Positions 24,682-33,957 are shown, counted from the first letter of the stretch. The stretch: 64,000 nt of DNA from Klebsiella huaxiensis (GCF_003261575.2 NZ_CP036175.1:5642001-5706000); one strand, 5' to 3'. Made by a program: numbers and translations. Notes: generated from the letters alone by a model not told the origin.

Positions 24682-25269
24682 TCAGCTAAACATCGTCCTT
24701 CCAAGCTGATGCCCCGCTTCCAGATGAGCTTCCGCCGTTTCCAGTTCCGGTAACAACATCATCTGAGAACTCACTACCGTAGCTCCACAATAGTCAAAAA
24801 TCCCATGGGAGATTTGTGCATTAAACGCTTCCGTGAACCCATGCTTATCATACGTTTTCTGATTCGCTGCGCCTAAGGCAACCAGATGCACCCGCAGGTG
24901 GCCCAGCTTCTTCACTACGTTACCATCGGCGGTCTCCTCATAAGCCCAGCCGTTTGAGAACACGCGATCGATCCATCCTTTTAGCAGACCTGGCATCGAC
25001 CACCAATAAATAGGGAAAACCAGCACCAGCGCGTCGGCGTTGTCGATCCGGGCCTGTTCAGCAATCACATCTGCCGGCGTGGCGTCGGTTTGCAGGAAAG
25101 CTGCGATATCCGGCGCAGCAAAAACCGGGTTAAAACCTTCCTGAGTTAAATCAGCGAGTTCAGCAGTATTATGCGGGTTAGATTCAGCGATCCCTTGCGC
25201 AATCGCCGTGGCGACGCTATGCGTCAAAGAAGTGTTAAGGGGGTGAGAAACCACAATTAATGCATGCAT
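24682..25269 (-). CDS. NAD(P)H-dependent quinone-type oxidoreductase (flavodoxin-like fold)
   Basis: 195 residues from the ATG at 25269, which has GGAG 8 bases upstream. The FMN-binding loop HPLNTSLTHSVA is at residues 9-20. The second loop, LVFPIYWWSMPGLLKGWIDR, is typical of the NQO1/KefF/MdaB family (two-electron reduction of quinones, avoiding semiquinones). AANQKTYDKHGF fits the third loop. Divergent from a TetR-type gene with a shared operator region at 25311-25361, a classic repressor-target pair for electrophile or quinone stress. Confidence 0.82.
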   Translation of the reverse strand: MHALIVVSHPLNTSLTHSVATAIAQGIAESNPHNTAELADLTQEGFNPVFAAPDIAAFLQTDATPADVIAEQARIDNADALVLVFPIYWWSMPGLLKGWIDRVFSNGWAYEETADGNVVKKLGHLRVHLVALGAANQKTYDKHGFTEAFNAQISHGIFDYCGATVVSSQMMLLPELETAEAHLEAGHQLGRTMFS

Positions 25270-25310
25270 GACGGAGACTCCAGTTGCCATATGACGATAT
25301 CGGACGTAAT

Positions 25311-25361
25311 CTTATATACTAACAGTAACCTACTAATGGTAAGTTACCTTTGGTATATAAG
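25311..25361. promoter_or_regulatory. Operator dyads between oxidoreductase and TetR regulator
   Basis: Outer inverted repeat CTTATATAC (25311-25319) and GTATATAAG (25353-25361), perfect over 9 bp. Inside it lies a perfect odd palindrome GGTAA-G-TTACC (25338-25348) and a related GTAACC at 25325-25330. It lies 23-73 bases upstream of the TetR start and 42-92 from the other start, the expected place for autorepression and control of the target. Confidence 0.7.
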
Positions 25362-25383
25362 CTTGTCAACGGGAGAATGCTCT

Positions 25384-25980
25384 ATGTCTGAACCACTCGT
25401 ACGGCAGCGTTTATCGCGAGAAGAACGGCACAAGCAGTTGGTTGATGTCGCCTGGCATATTATTCGTGAAGAAGGAACCGATGCCCTGACGTTGGGCTAC
25501 CTGGCGACACAGGCGGGCGTCACCAAACCGGTGGTTTACGATCATTTTGACAGCCGTTCGGGACTTTTCGCCACACTTTATACCGAGTACGACCAACGCC
25601 AGACGGCGAAGATGGATGAGATATTACGCAACACTGAGCCTGATGCAGAAAAAATGGCCTCAGCGATCGCCGACGCTTACATCGAGTGCGTGCTACATCA
25701 GGGACGGGAAATGCCGAGCGTGATGGCCGCGCTGGCCGGGACGCCTGAGCTGGAGAAGATCAAACAAGAGTGCATCACCGCATTTACCGCAAAATGCCGG
25801 CAATACTTTTCACCGCTTTGTGGAAGCGATAATCTCAGCGAGGCCGCCATTCTTGCCATGCTCGGCTCCGCTGACGGGCTAGCGACCGCGGTAGTGAACG
25901 GCGTCATCACAGAACAACAGGCTAAAGATGAGCTATTTCAGGTGATTATGTCGATGTTGCAGCGCTGCTGCCGTGCATGA
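25384..25980 (+). CDS. TetR-family repressor
   Basis: 198 residues from the ATG at 25384 (GGGAGA 7 bases ahead); an upstream in-frame ATG lies inside the divergent gene and is unlikely. N-terminal HTH: DALTLGYLATQAGVTKPVVY then DHFDSRSGLFATLYTEYD, textbook TetR. The ligand domain is not assigned. It probably represses the oxidoreductase and itself through the dyads at 25311-25361. Confidence 0.88.
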   Translation: MSEPLVRQRLSREERHKQLVDVAWHIIREEGTDALTLGYLATQAGVTKPVVYDHFDSRSGLFATLYTEYDQRQTAKMDEILRNTEPDAEKMASAIADAYIECVLHQGREMPSVMAALAGTPELEKIKQECITAFTAKCRQYFSPLCGSDNLSEAAILAMLGSADGLATAVVNGVITEQQAKDELFQVIMSMLQRCCRA

Positions 25981-26030
25981 GGAGCACTGCCAAGTGGCGG
26001 CTTACGCCTTACACGGCCTACAAAACTAAC

Positions 26031-26060
26031 AAGCGCCAGCCACCGGGCGGCGGGCGCTTT
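26031..26060. terminator. Terminator between convergent tetR and dsbA-like genes
   Basis: AAGCGCC and GGCGCTT around a GC-rich 15-base loop, then TTAATTAT. Confidence 0.6.
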
Positions 26061-26065
26061 AATTA

Positions 26066-26854
26066 TCAGCCGCCTGCTTTCTTAATCGCCGCATCCAGCG
26101 AGGCTTTATCCGCCAGTCCTGGGAACACGGTAATCGTCGCTTCCGTGGCACCCGTTGTTGGCATCACGATAACCCCGGGCGTGCCGCTCAGGCCGATTTC
26201 CTGCGCCAGTTGATTCGTGCCATCCAGCACCGCTCCAACATCCGTCGCTTTCTTCGCGTCGAAATTCACTTTCTTCGCCTGCTGCTGGATGTCGGCGGCC
26301 GTCAGCTTGCCTTCGTTATGCCCGGTGGAATAAATCCCATTGTGGTAGGTCAAATAGGCTTCTGCGCCCTTCTGCTGATAAATCTGCAGACCGGTTTTCG
26401 CCGCTTCCAGAGAGGTTTCCCAACGGCTGCCAAAAATAGGCCACTCTTTGAAAGCGAAGCGAGTCTGCGGGTTCTCTTTGATCACCTGCTCCATGACCGG
26501 CGCCAGGCGACTGCAGTAAACACATTGATAATCAAAGAACTCAATGACCGTCACTTTGCCCTCTTTCGGGCCATAGGTCGGCGTATTTTTATCCTGAGTC
26601 AGCGCGACAGCGTTCTTCAGTACTGCCTGAGTCGCCGCGCTGGCCTGCTGCTGCTCCTGAATCTGTTGCAGCTTCTGGCTGGCCTGCAATAGCACTTCAG
26701 GATGCGCAACTAAATAATCGGCAGCAATTTTGCCAATACGGGCTTCCTGTTCGGGCGTAAACGTCGCCGCAGGCGCATCAGCGGCGGTCGCCATCACCGG
26801 AAGCAGAGCGGCGCCAATAAAGGCGAGTGTCAGTAAATTCTTATGGCCGGGCAT
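26066..26854 (-). CDS. DsbA-family periplasmic thiol oxidoreductase with N-terminal stalk
   Basis: 262 residues. The signal peptide ends near ATAA (residues 22-25). A helical segment (residues 33-85, Gln/Ala-rich, ASQKLQQIQEQQQASAATQ) precedes the thioredoxin fold. Active site CVYC at C111-C114 after EFFDYQ; cis-proline in SGTPGV. This layout resembles ScsC/BcfH/Com1-type DsbA-like proteins, in which the N-terminal stalk makes trimers and shifts activity towards disulfide isomerisation. AAGGA lies 8 bases before the ATG. No dedicated DsbB/DsbD partner is next to it. Confidence 0.85.
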   Translation of the reverse strand: MPGHKNLLTLAFIGAALLPVMATAADAPAATFTPEQEARIGKIAADYLVAHPEVLLQASQKLQQIQEQQQASAATQAVLKNAVALTQDKNTPTYGPKEGKVTVIEFFDYQCVYCSRLAPVMEQVIKENPQTRFAFKEWPIFGSRWETSLEAAKTGLQIYQQKGAEAYLTYHNGIYSTGHNEGKLTAADIQQQAKKVNFDAKKATDVGAVLDGTNQLAQEIGLSGTPGVIVMPTTGATEATITVFPGLADKASLDAAIKKAGG

Positions 26855-27077
26855 GTGGGTAGTCCTTGCGATAGGTAAACGGCAGGTGTGTCTTTACCCA
26901 CAAAATATCATCCTTTGCCGGCGAATCATCACCAGACAGGGCAATGATTGGTAACTATATTTTTCAATAACCATATACGTGCCGGCTTTCCGCCCGGTGG
27001 TCAACGCGACCGAACGGGAGTACGCTTCGCCCCCTGCTTTTCCCTGTGGGATCCTTTTTTAGTTAGATGAGTTGGGT

Positions 27078-27758
27078 ATGAACGAGTTTTTCAGTCAGTG
27101 GGACGTGGCGGTTATTCTGCTGCAAATTATTGCTATCGATCTGTTATTGGGCGGCGACAACGCGGTGGTGATCGCGATGGCCTGTCGTAAGCTGCCGCCA
27201 CATCAGCGAACCAAAGCCATTATTATCGGCACCTTCGGCGCGATAGTGGCGCGCGTGCTGCTGCTGGCAGTGGCTATCTATTTGCTCTCGTTACCGTGGT
27301 TAAAAGTAGTCGGTGCGCTGATGCTGCTGTGGATTGGCATCAAGCTGGTCACGAATCAGGAAGAAGAGAGCGAAGTCAGCAGCTCCAGCAGCCTGTGGCG
27401 CACCGCGGTCACCATTACCGTCGCCGATGTGATTATGTCGCTGGATAACGTACTGGCGGTTGCCGCCGCCGGGAAAGGCCACCTGGTGCTGGTCGCATTG
27501 GGCGTGCTGATCAGCATCCCGATTATCGTCGCAGGCAGTAAACTGGTCCTGGCGATCCTTAACCGCTTCCCGTCCGTGGTGATGCTGGGCGGCGCGCTGA
27601 TTGGCTGGATTGCCGGTTCGATGATGGTGACCGACGTGACTATCGTGCATCTGTTCCCCAACGCACCCGCGGCTCTCCCTTTGATTGGCGGTGCCATCGG
27701 CGCAGCTCTGGTACTGCTGGAAGGACTACGCAGAAACCGCAGGCCCTCCGCCGAATAG
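27078..27758 (+). CDS. TerC-family membrane protein (YjbE-like)
   Basis: 226 residues, about seven membrane segments. The two TerC signature patches are present: IAIDLLLGGDNAVVIAMACR in TM1 and TVADVIMSLDNVLAVAAAG in the middle, with the paired GGDN/SLDN acidic residues that are thought to bind metal. Family members move Mn2+ or act in metal/tellurite stress. The ATG at 27078 is preferred to the in-frame TTG six bases earlier. Confidence 0.87.
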   Translation: MNEFFSQWDVAVILLQIIAIDLLLGGDNAVVIAMACRKLPPHQRTKAIIIGTFGAIVARVLLLAVAIYLLSLPWLKVVGALMLLWIGIKLVTNQEEESEVSSSSSLWRTAVTITVADVIMSLDNVLAVAAAGKGHLVLVALGVLISIPIIVAGSKLVLAILNRFPSVVMLGGALIGWIAGSMMVTDVTIVHLFPNAPAALPLIGGAIGAALVLLEGLRRNRRPSAE

Positions 27759-27902
27759 CGTCCGCTCCGACGCCGTCAATCCCGACGGCGTCAAGTTTGC
27801 GCCACTTTTCCCTCCCATCCGCGCTCATTTGCCCTACGCTTATTAAAGACACCTGATCCAGGGATCTGTAACCGTACTATTGCGCATAAATGAGATAACA
27901 TC

Positions 27903-28823
27903 ATGGAATTAAAGGATTATTATGCCATTTTAGGGGTTCAGCCAACGGACGATCTGAAAACCATCAAGACCGCCTATCGCCGTCTGGCACGCAAATATCA
28001 CCCCGATGTCAGCAAAGAAACCGAGGCCGAAGCTAAATTCAAAGATCTCGCCGAAGCCTGGGAAGTCCTCAAAGATGACCAGCGCCGCGCCGAGTATGAC
28101 CAGCTCTGGCAGCACCGCAACGATCCGCAGTTTGGTCGTCAACATCAGCAGTCCCATGAACAAAGCTACAGTCAGCAGGACTTTGACGATATTTTCTCTT
28201 CGATGTTTGGCCAGCAGGCACACCAAAGCCGCCGCCAGCACGGTGTCCGCGGCCACGATTTAGAGATAGAAGTTGCGGTATTCCTTGAAGAGACGTTGGC
28301 CGAGCAGACGCGCACCATCAGCTATAAACTGCCGGTTTATAACATCTTTGGCATGGTCGAGAGCGAAACGCCGAAAACGCTGAATGTGAAAATTCCTTCG
28401 GGCGTCGTTGATGGCCAGCGCATCCGCCTGAAAGGCCAGGGCACCCCCGGCGAAAATGGTGGCCCGAACGGCGACCTGTGGCTGGTGATTCATATCGCCC
28501 CGCACCCGCTGTTTGATATCGTCGGCCACAACCTTGAAATCGTCCTGCCGCTGGCGCCGTGGGAAGCCGCATTAGGTACCAAAGTCACCATTCCAACGCT
28601 GAAAGAGAGCATTCTGCTAACCATTCCACCGGGCAGTCAGGCCGGGCAGCGCCTGCGCGTGAAAGGCAAAGGGCTGGTCAGCAAAACCACCACCGGCGAT
28701 CTGTATGCGGTGATTAAAATCGTTATGCCGCCAAAACCAGATGAGAAGAGCCGCGAACTCTGGCAGCAACTGGCCGATGCGCAATCCAGCTTCGAGCCAC
28801 GCAAGACATGGGGGAAAGCCTGA
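27903..28823 (+). CDS. cbpA: Curved DNA-binding protein CbpA (DnaJ homologue)
   Basis: 306 residues, same length as E. coli CbpA. J domain at residues 5-69 with the HPD motif (KYHPDV) and ATAY-like KTAYRRLARK. A linker rich in Gln/His/Ser follows, then two C-terminal substrate domains (ISYKLPVYN..., LPLAPWEAALGTKV) without the zinc-finger of DnaJ. It stimulates DnaK and binds curved DNA in stationary phase. Its stop overlaps the cbpM start (TGATG). Confidence 0.95.
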   Translation: MELKDYYAILGVQPTDDLKTIKTAYRRLARKYHPDVSKETEAEAKFKDLAEAWEVLKDDQRRAEYDQLWQHRNDPQFGRQHQQSHEQSYSQQDFDDIFSSMFGQQAHQSRRQHGVRGHDLEIEVAVFLEETLAEQTRTISYKLPVYNIFGMVESETPKTLNVKIPSGVVDGQRIRLKGQGTPGENGGPNGDLWLVIHIAPHPLFDIVGHNLEIVLPLAPWEAALGTKVTIPTLKESILLTIPPGSQAGQRLRVKGKGLVSKTTTGDLYAVIKIVMPPKPDEKSRELWQQLADAQSSFEPRKTWGKA

Positions 28824-29128
28824 TGGCTAAGATAACAGTGACGTTCACGATTACCGAGTTTTGTCTCCACACCGGCGTTTCCGAAGAGGAGCTAAACGAA
28901 ATTGTCGGTCTTGGCATGATTGAACCGCGCCAGCCACAGCGGGAAAACTGGCTGTTTGATGATAGCGCGGTGACGCTCGTTCACCGCGCCGTGCGCCTGC
29001 GCCAGGAGCTGGAGCTGGATTGGCCGGGTATCGCCGTGGCGCTGACGCTGCTGGATGAAAACGCGCGCCTGAGCCGCGAGAATCAAATTCTTCAGCATCG
29101 ACTGGCGCGCTTTCTGACGCATAGTTAA
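28823..29128 (+). CDS. cbpM: CbpM, modulator of CbpA
   Basis: 101 residues from the ATG at 28823 overlapping the cbpA stop. MerR-like HTH appearance: FCLHTGVSEEELNEIVGLGM then IEPRQPQRENWLFDDSA, and a helical C-terminus with LLDENARLSRENQILQHRL. CbpM binds the J domain of CbpA and blocks both its co-chaperone and DNA-binding activities. Confidence 0.93.
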   Translation: MAKITVTFTITEFCLHTGVSEEELNEIVGLGMIEPRQPQRENWLFDDSAVTLVHRAVRLRQELELDWPGIAVALTLLDENARLSRENQILQHRLARFLTHS

Positions 29129-29154
29129 GCCTGTCCGCAGACGGCGGTAAACCC

Positions 29155-29250
29155 GTAGCCCGGGCAGGCGCCTGGCGCCGCCCCCGGGAGCATAGCGCAG
29201 GATGGCATACTTTCCCGGAGGCGATGCTGCGCATCTGTCCGGGCTACCGG
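29155..29250. repeat. REP-like palindromic element between cbpM and melA
   Basis: GTAGCCCGGGCAGGCGCC facing GGCGCCGCCCCCGGG, followed by a second, inverted-looking copy ending GTCCGGGCTACC. The same core recurs at 53432-53469. It lies in the convergent gap and probably helps stop or stabilise both transcripts. Confidence 0.65.
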
Positions 29251-29339
29251 TCCGCAAACGACGGTGAACCTGTTGCGCAGCGCAAACCGGGAGAAAAACG
29301 CAAAGCCGCCATCCGGCACAAATACCGCACAATATCTTA

Positions 29340-30686
29340 TTAACCCTGCACCCACTTCGGCAGCCAGTCGCCATGGCTGTCGATCAGATCATCCACCAGC
29401 GCATAGATCTCTTCAATACCCAGCACCGCCGCCGTATGCGGGTCCATCATGGTCGCATAATAGACGTAATCGCGGTTCTCCGTGAGGATCGCCTCGGTCA
29501 GCAGAGTCTGTACGTTGATGTTGGTTTGCATCATGGCCGCCAGATGGGCAGGCAACTTGCCCGCTTTGGTCGGCTGAATGCCGTTAGAGTCCACCAGACA
29601 AGCCACTTCCACGCAGCATCCCTGCGGCAGGTTATCTATCAGGCCATCGTTACGCACGTTGCCGTAAATCACGCTCGGCTCGCCGGTCCAGATGGCATTC
29701 ATAATGGTGCTGGCGTATTCGCGTGAGGGTTTAACCTCAATACGCTCGCTGGTTTTATACAGCTCCAGCTCTTTGTGCCAGTTTGCCACCTGCTCTACAC
29801 AGCGTTTCGGATACTCGTCCAGCGGTATCTGATAACGCTCGATAAGGTCCTCACGCCCTGGTTTGATAAACCACGGAGTGTATTCCGCGAAGTGCTCGGA
29901 GGATTCGGTGACAAAGTAGCCCAGCTTTTTGAACATCTCATAGCGGACGATGTTCTGGCAGCGCGAATCCTCACGATGCTTCGGCGCGCGGCCTTCGGCA
30001 AATGCTTGTAACATCTCCGGATAAATACTGACGTAACTGCCATCGCCAAGCTTTTTCTCTAGCGACAGGTAAAAAGCCATATGGTTAATGCCCGCGCAGC
30101 GGTAGCGTAAATCCGCAGGGTCGATATCCAGATCGTGGGCCAACTCCTCCGCCGTCCCCTGCACCGAATGACACAGCCCGACCTGCTTAATATGCGGATA
30201 GCGGGCATACATAGCCCAGGTGTTCATCGCCATCGGGTTGACATAGTTAAGCATCGTGGCGTTTGGGCAGACTTCGGTCATATCGTCGCAGATGCGCCAC
30301 AGGTGCGGAATCGTGCGCAGCGCGCGCATGATCCCGCCCGGGCCAAGGGTATCAGCAATGGTTTGTTCCAGACCATGCAGCTTACAGACTTCAAAATCGG
30401 TCACCGTACAGGGCTGATAGCCGCCAATCTGGAAGGCTACCACCACGAAATCCGCATCCTGTAGCGCCGCTTTCTGGTCGCGGTGGCAGCTAATTTCCCC
30501 GTCAGCACCGAGTGAATCCATCAGCTTACGTACCACAATATGTGACTCTTCCAGACGAGTCGCATCCAAATCCATCAGGGCGATATGCGCGGATTTCAGC
30601 GCCGGGCGCTGAAAAACATCACCGAGAATGTTTTTGACAAAAACCGTCGAACCGGCACCGATAAAGGTAATTTTTGGGGCAGACAT
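29340..30686 (-). CDS. melA: Alpha-galactosidase MelA (GH4)
   Basis: 448 residues (E. coli 451). NAD-binding start KITFIGAGSTVFVKNI, then DADFVVVAFQIGGYQPC, YVNPMAMNTWAM with the metal/substrate Asn, GLCHSVQGTAEEL, and AGINHMAFYL. GH4 enzymes hydrolyse melibiose with NAD+ and Mn2+ by a redox mechanism. Divergent from melR, which activates it. Unlike E. coli, no melB follows: the next thing downstream is a REP-like repeat and then cbpM on the opposite strand. Confidence 0.95.
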   Translation of the reverse strand: MSAPKITFIGAGSTVFVKNILGDVFQRPALKSAHIALMDLDATRLEESHIVVRKLMDSLGADGEISCHRDQKAALQDADFVVVAFQIGGYQPCTVTDFEVCKLHGLEQTIADTLGPGGIMRALRTIPHLWRICDDMTEVCPNATMLNYVNPMAMNTWAMYARYPHIKQVGLCHSVQGTAEELAHDLDIDPADLRYRCAGINHMAFYLSLEKKLGDGSYVSIYPEMLQAFAEGRAPKHREDSRCQNIVRYEMFKKLGYFVTESSEHFAEYTPWFIKPGREDLIERYQIPLDEYPKRCVEQVANWHKELELYKTSERIEVKPSREYASTIMNAIWTGEPSVIYGNVRNDGLIDNLPQGCCVEVACLVDSNGIQPTKAGKLPAHLAAMMQTNINVQTLLTEAILTENRDYVYYATMMDPHTAAVLGIEEIYALVDDLIDSHGDWLPKWVQG

Positions 30687-30923
30687 AGGACACTCTCCGT
30701 AGGGTTATTGAACGGTCACAGAGTGGCACACCGGGCCTTTGCCGCGCTGCCCTGTTCCCCCAGGAGCATTCCCGGAAGCTCAGATCGACAATCTGCAAGC
30801 ATAAAATATGAGTTTCTGGGAATAAATTGACGGAAAAGAAGAGAAAACGGGCCGTTATTTCAACTAAGATGAGGGCTCACTGGCGCAAAAATCGGCAAGT
30901 ATGATGATTCAGGAATCCACATC

Positions 30924-31865
30924 ATGATCGATAAATCCCACGCGGCGCAGCCTGCCGACTCCTATATGAGCAGTAGCGATGAGCATCAGCCCCGCAGCCC
31001 GCTGGCGCTCTACTCTGAATACCAGCGAATGGATATCGAACTGCGCACGCCTTATGCGATGACCGCCAGCCACTGGCACGGCCAGGTGGAGGTGAACGTT
31101 CCCTTTGACGGCGATGTGGAGTATCTGATTAACGATGAAATAGTGCGCATCAAACAGGGCTATATCACGCTATTTTGGGCCTGTACGCCTCATCGCCTGA
31201 CGCGCCCCGGCGACTGCAAGCAGATGGCGATCTTTAACCTGCCGATGCATCTGTTTTTGTCCTGGCCGCTAGACCGGGAGCTTATCAACCACGTCACTCA
31301 TGGCATGGTGGTGAAGTCCCTGGCCGCCCAGCAGTTGAGCGTATTTGAAATCCAGCGCTGGCAGCAGGAGCTGAACAGCGACAATGAACAGATCCGCCAG
31401 CTAGCGATCGATGAGATTGCCCTGATGCTCAAACGCCTGAGCCTCTCCGGCTGGCAGCCGATCCTGGTGAACAAAACCTCGCGCACGCATAAGAATAGCG
31501 TGTCGCGCCACGCTCAGTTTTACGTCAGCCAGATGCTGGAATATATCGCCGCCCACTACGATCAGGCGCTCACCGTCGACGCCGTCGCCGAGCACGTGAA
31601 GCTGAATGCCAACTACGCCATGGGGATTTTTCAGCGGGTGATGCAGCAGACCATGAAGCAGTACATTACGGCGATGCGCATTAATCACGTCCGAGCCCTG
31701 CTCAGCGACACCGATAAAACCATCCTTGATATTGCCCTGGCCGCCGGTTTTCGCTCCAGCAGCCGCTTTTACAGCACCTTTAACAAGTATGTCGGCATGC
31801 CGCCGCAGCAGTATCGCAAGCTGAGCCAGCAGCGTCGCCACAGCCTGCCGCCCGCAGAGGCATAA
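30924..31865 (+). CDS. melR: MelR, AraC-family activator of melA
   Basis: 313 residues. Cupin-like sensor part TASHWHGQVEVNVPFDGDVE and ITLFWACTPHRL; C-terminal double HTH with TVDAVAEHVKLNANYAMGIF and TILDIALAAGFRSSSRFYST followed by VGMPPQQYRKL. Nearly colinear with E. coli MelR apart from the first about 15 residues; the internal ATG at 30966 (MSSSDEHQPRSPL) is an alternative start close to the E. coli one. The 237-base gap to melA must hold MelR and CRP sites, which I did not resolve. Confidence 0.94.
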   Translation: MIDKSHAAQPADSYMSSSDEHQPRSPLALYSEYQRMDIELRTPYAMTASHWHGQVEVNVPFDGDVEYLINDEIVRIKQGYITLFWACTPHRLTRPGDCKQMAIFNLPMHLFLSWPLDRELINHVTHGMVVKSLAAQQLSVFEIQRWQQELNSDNEQIRQLAIDEIALMLKRLSLSGWQPILVNKTSRTHKNSVSRHAQFYVSQMLEYIAAHYDQALTVDAVAEHVKLNANYAMGIFQRVMQQTMKQYITAMRINHVRALLSDTDKTILDIALAAGFRSSSRFYSTFNKYVGMPPQQYRKLSQQRRHSLPPAEA

Positions 31866-31867
31866 AA

Positions 31868-31898
31868 AATGCCGCCGGGGGAAGCCCACGGCGGCATT
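31868..31898. terminator. Bidirectional terminator between melR and proP
   Basis: AATGCCGCC and GGCGGCATT, perfect 9 bp around a 13-base loop, with A/T runs on the melR side. Confidence 0.8.
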
Positions 31899-31916
31899 GA
31901 TTAACAGCAAAACGGT

Positions 31917-33419
31917 TTAATCGTTGATGCGCGGATGCTGATCCACCAGACGAGAACGTTTTTCCTGCAGGTCGGCGATCTCCTGATCGATATCTTCAAT
32001 TTTATGCTCGATGTTATCGTAGTGCTCGCCGAGGATTTCTTTCGCTTCCTGGATATCGGACGCCGCGGGCGTCGCCCCTTTCAGCGGGCGATTCGCGGTC
32101 TCTTTCATCGACAGGCCGGTAATCAGACCGATAACCGCAATTACCATCAGATAGTAGGCTGGCATCATCAGGTTCTGCGTACTTTCCACCAGCCACGCCG
32201 CCAGAGTTGGCGTCAGACCGGCAATCAGCACCGAGATGTTAAAGGCGCTGGCAAGGGCACTAAAGCGAATATGGGTTGGGAACATCGCCGGCAGCGACGA
32301 GGCCATGACGCCAATAAAGCAGTTCAGGATGACCGCCAACAGTAGGAGACCGGCAAAAATCAGGCCGAGAACGTTACTGTTAATCATGATAAAGGCCGGA
32401 ATCGACAGCGCAAACAGCGCAACGCTACCAATCAGAATAAACGGACGGCGGCCAAAGCGGTCGCTGAGCATCCCGATAACCGGCTGCACAAACAGCATCC
32501 CGACCATGATAGCGATGATAATCAGCACCCCGTGGTCTTCCGAGTAGTGCAGGTTATGCGACAGATAGCTCGGCATGTAGGTCAGCAGCATGTAGTAGGT
32601 CACGTTGGTGGAGATCACCAGACCGATACAGGTCAACAGGCTGCGCCAGTGTTTAGTCGCAATCTCTTTGAAGGAGACTTTCGGTCCTTCCTGTAATCCT
32701 TCGCGATCGCCCTGTTCCATGCTATCAACATGCTGCTGGAACGCCGGGGTCTCTTCCAGCGCATGACGCAGATAAAGACCAATAATCCCTAGCGGCAGCG
32801 CCAGGAAGAACGGAATACGCCAGCCCCAGTCGAGGAAGTTATCTTCGCCCACCACGCTGGAAATCAGCACCACTACGCCCGCGCCCATCACAAAACCGGC
32901 GATCGAACCGAAGTCCAGCCAGCTGCCCATAAAGCCACGTTTACGGTCAGGCGAATATTCCGCAACAAAGATAGATGCACCGGTATATTCCCCACCAACC
33001 GAGAAACCCTGTGCCATTTTACATAGCAGCAGCAGGATCGGCGCCCAGATACCAATCGTGGCATACGACGGAATAAGACCGATACAGAATGTACTTATCG
33101 ACATAATGACGATGGTTATTGCCAGTATCTTTTGTCGACCATATTTATCGCCCAGCATCCCGAAGAACAGGCCACCTAGCGGACGAATTAAGAAGGGAAC
33201 CGAGAATGTACCGAGTGCGGCAATCATCTGCACGCTAGGGTCTGCACCGGGGAAGAAGACTTTACCTAAGGCATACGCAACAAAACCATATACCCCAAAA
33301 TCGAACCACTCCATCGCGTTACCCAGCGACGCTGCGGTAATCGCTTTCTTCAGCTTGCTATCATCAATGATGGTCACATCCCGAAGAGTGATTGGCTTTA
33401 CTTTTTTCCTTTTAAGCAT
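31917..33419 (-). CDS. proP: ProP, osmosensing proline/betaine:H+ symporter
   Basis: 500 residues from the ATG at 33419 (AGAGGAAAA ahead), equal to E. coli ProP; an upstream in-frame start would add 33 unrelated residues. Twelve membrane segments of the MFS sugar/metabolite type, with GDKYGRQKILAITIVIMS and SDRFGRRPF loops. The C-terminus has the heptad coiled coil EILGEHYDNIEHKIEDIDQE that tunes the osmotic set point. Takes up proline, glycine betaine and ectoine. Confidence 0.96.
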   Translation of the reverse strand: MLKRKKVKPITLRDVTIIDDSKLKKAITAASLGNAMEWFDFGVYGFVAYALGKVFFPGADPSVQMIAALGTFSVPFLIRPLGGLFFGMLGDKYGRQKILAITIVIMSISTFCIGLIPSYATIGIWAPILLLLCKMAQGFSVGGEYTGASIFVAEYSPDRKRGFMGSWLDFGSIAGFVMGAGVVVLISSVVGEDNFLDWGWRIPFFLALPLGIIGLYLRHALEETPAFQQHVDSMEQGDREGLQEGPKVSFKEIATKHWRSLLTCIGLVISTNVTYYMLLTYMPSYLSHNLHYSEDHGVLIIIAIMVGMLFVQPVIGMLSDRFGRRPFILIGSVALFALSIPAFIMINSNVLGLIFAGLLLLAVILNCFIGVMASSLPAMFPTHIRFSALASAFNISVLIAGLTPTLAAWLVESTQNLMMPAYYLMVIAVIGLITGLSMKETANRPLKGATPAASDIQEAKEILGEHYDNIEHKIEDIDQEIADLQEKRSRLVDQHPRIND

Positions 33420-33957
33420 AATTTTCCTCTTTTGCTCTCGCCTTGAGCGCACGAATCTCCGCCGAATGACAAGGTCATCCGCGTCATGCGTTGGGAGCAA
33501 TTCATTGCTGTGCTCCACCTTTCAAGCGTAGCAGGTTTGCCTGCACTGTCTGCTGACAGTCTGTACAACCGAACCTGTTGACGCCTGCTCTGGCCATAAA
33601 TGAATAAACGGAGTCGCTATAAGTATGGTGAATTTGCGATCTCGCCTTTTTACCCTAACAGCGTTTAATTATGGGATCAACTTCACAAAAATTTACCTAC
33701 CCTTAAACAGAGTCGCCCACAACCAATAAGTTCAATGAATATTGGAACTTAGCGATATATTTCCGGAAATATCTGGCGGATTTTATGGAAATAACCCGCC
33801 AATTTTTCGCGATGTATATTTGCTTTCCCCTCGAGAACACCCGTAAAAAAGGCCCGACAAAAGTACGTGATTGCGCTATAATCAGCGTCACTTTCGGCTA
33901 TCAGCCGCTATTTAATGGACCAACGTCCTGTTTTATCCAGTAATCGCGAGGAACGTC
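33420..33957. other. Intergenic region between proP and yjdM
   Basis: A 538-base gap. No gene seen; it must carry the proP promoters and carries the yjdM promoter at 33854-33882. The eptA-basRS genes found near here in E. coli are absent. Confidence 0.5.
33854..33882 (+). promoter_or_regulatory. Sigma-70 promoter of yjdM
   Basis: -35 CCGACA (33854-33859), 17-base spacer, perfect -10 TATAAT (33877-33882), 75 bases before the start codon. Confidence 0.7.

Noticed and set aside
24600..24700. Attachment site or tRNA gene at the right island end
   Set aside because: Only a terminator is visible; no tRNA 3' end and no direct repeat of the left side could be found.
26990..27070. yybP-ykoY (Mn2+) riboswitch before the TerC gene
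   Set aside because: There is a GGGAGTA motif, as in that riboswitch, but the second conserved loop (CAACATACTC-like) is missing and only about 60 bases remain before the start codon.
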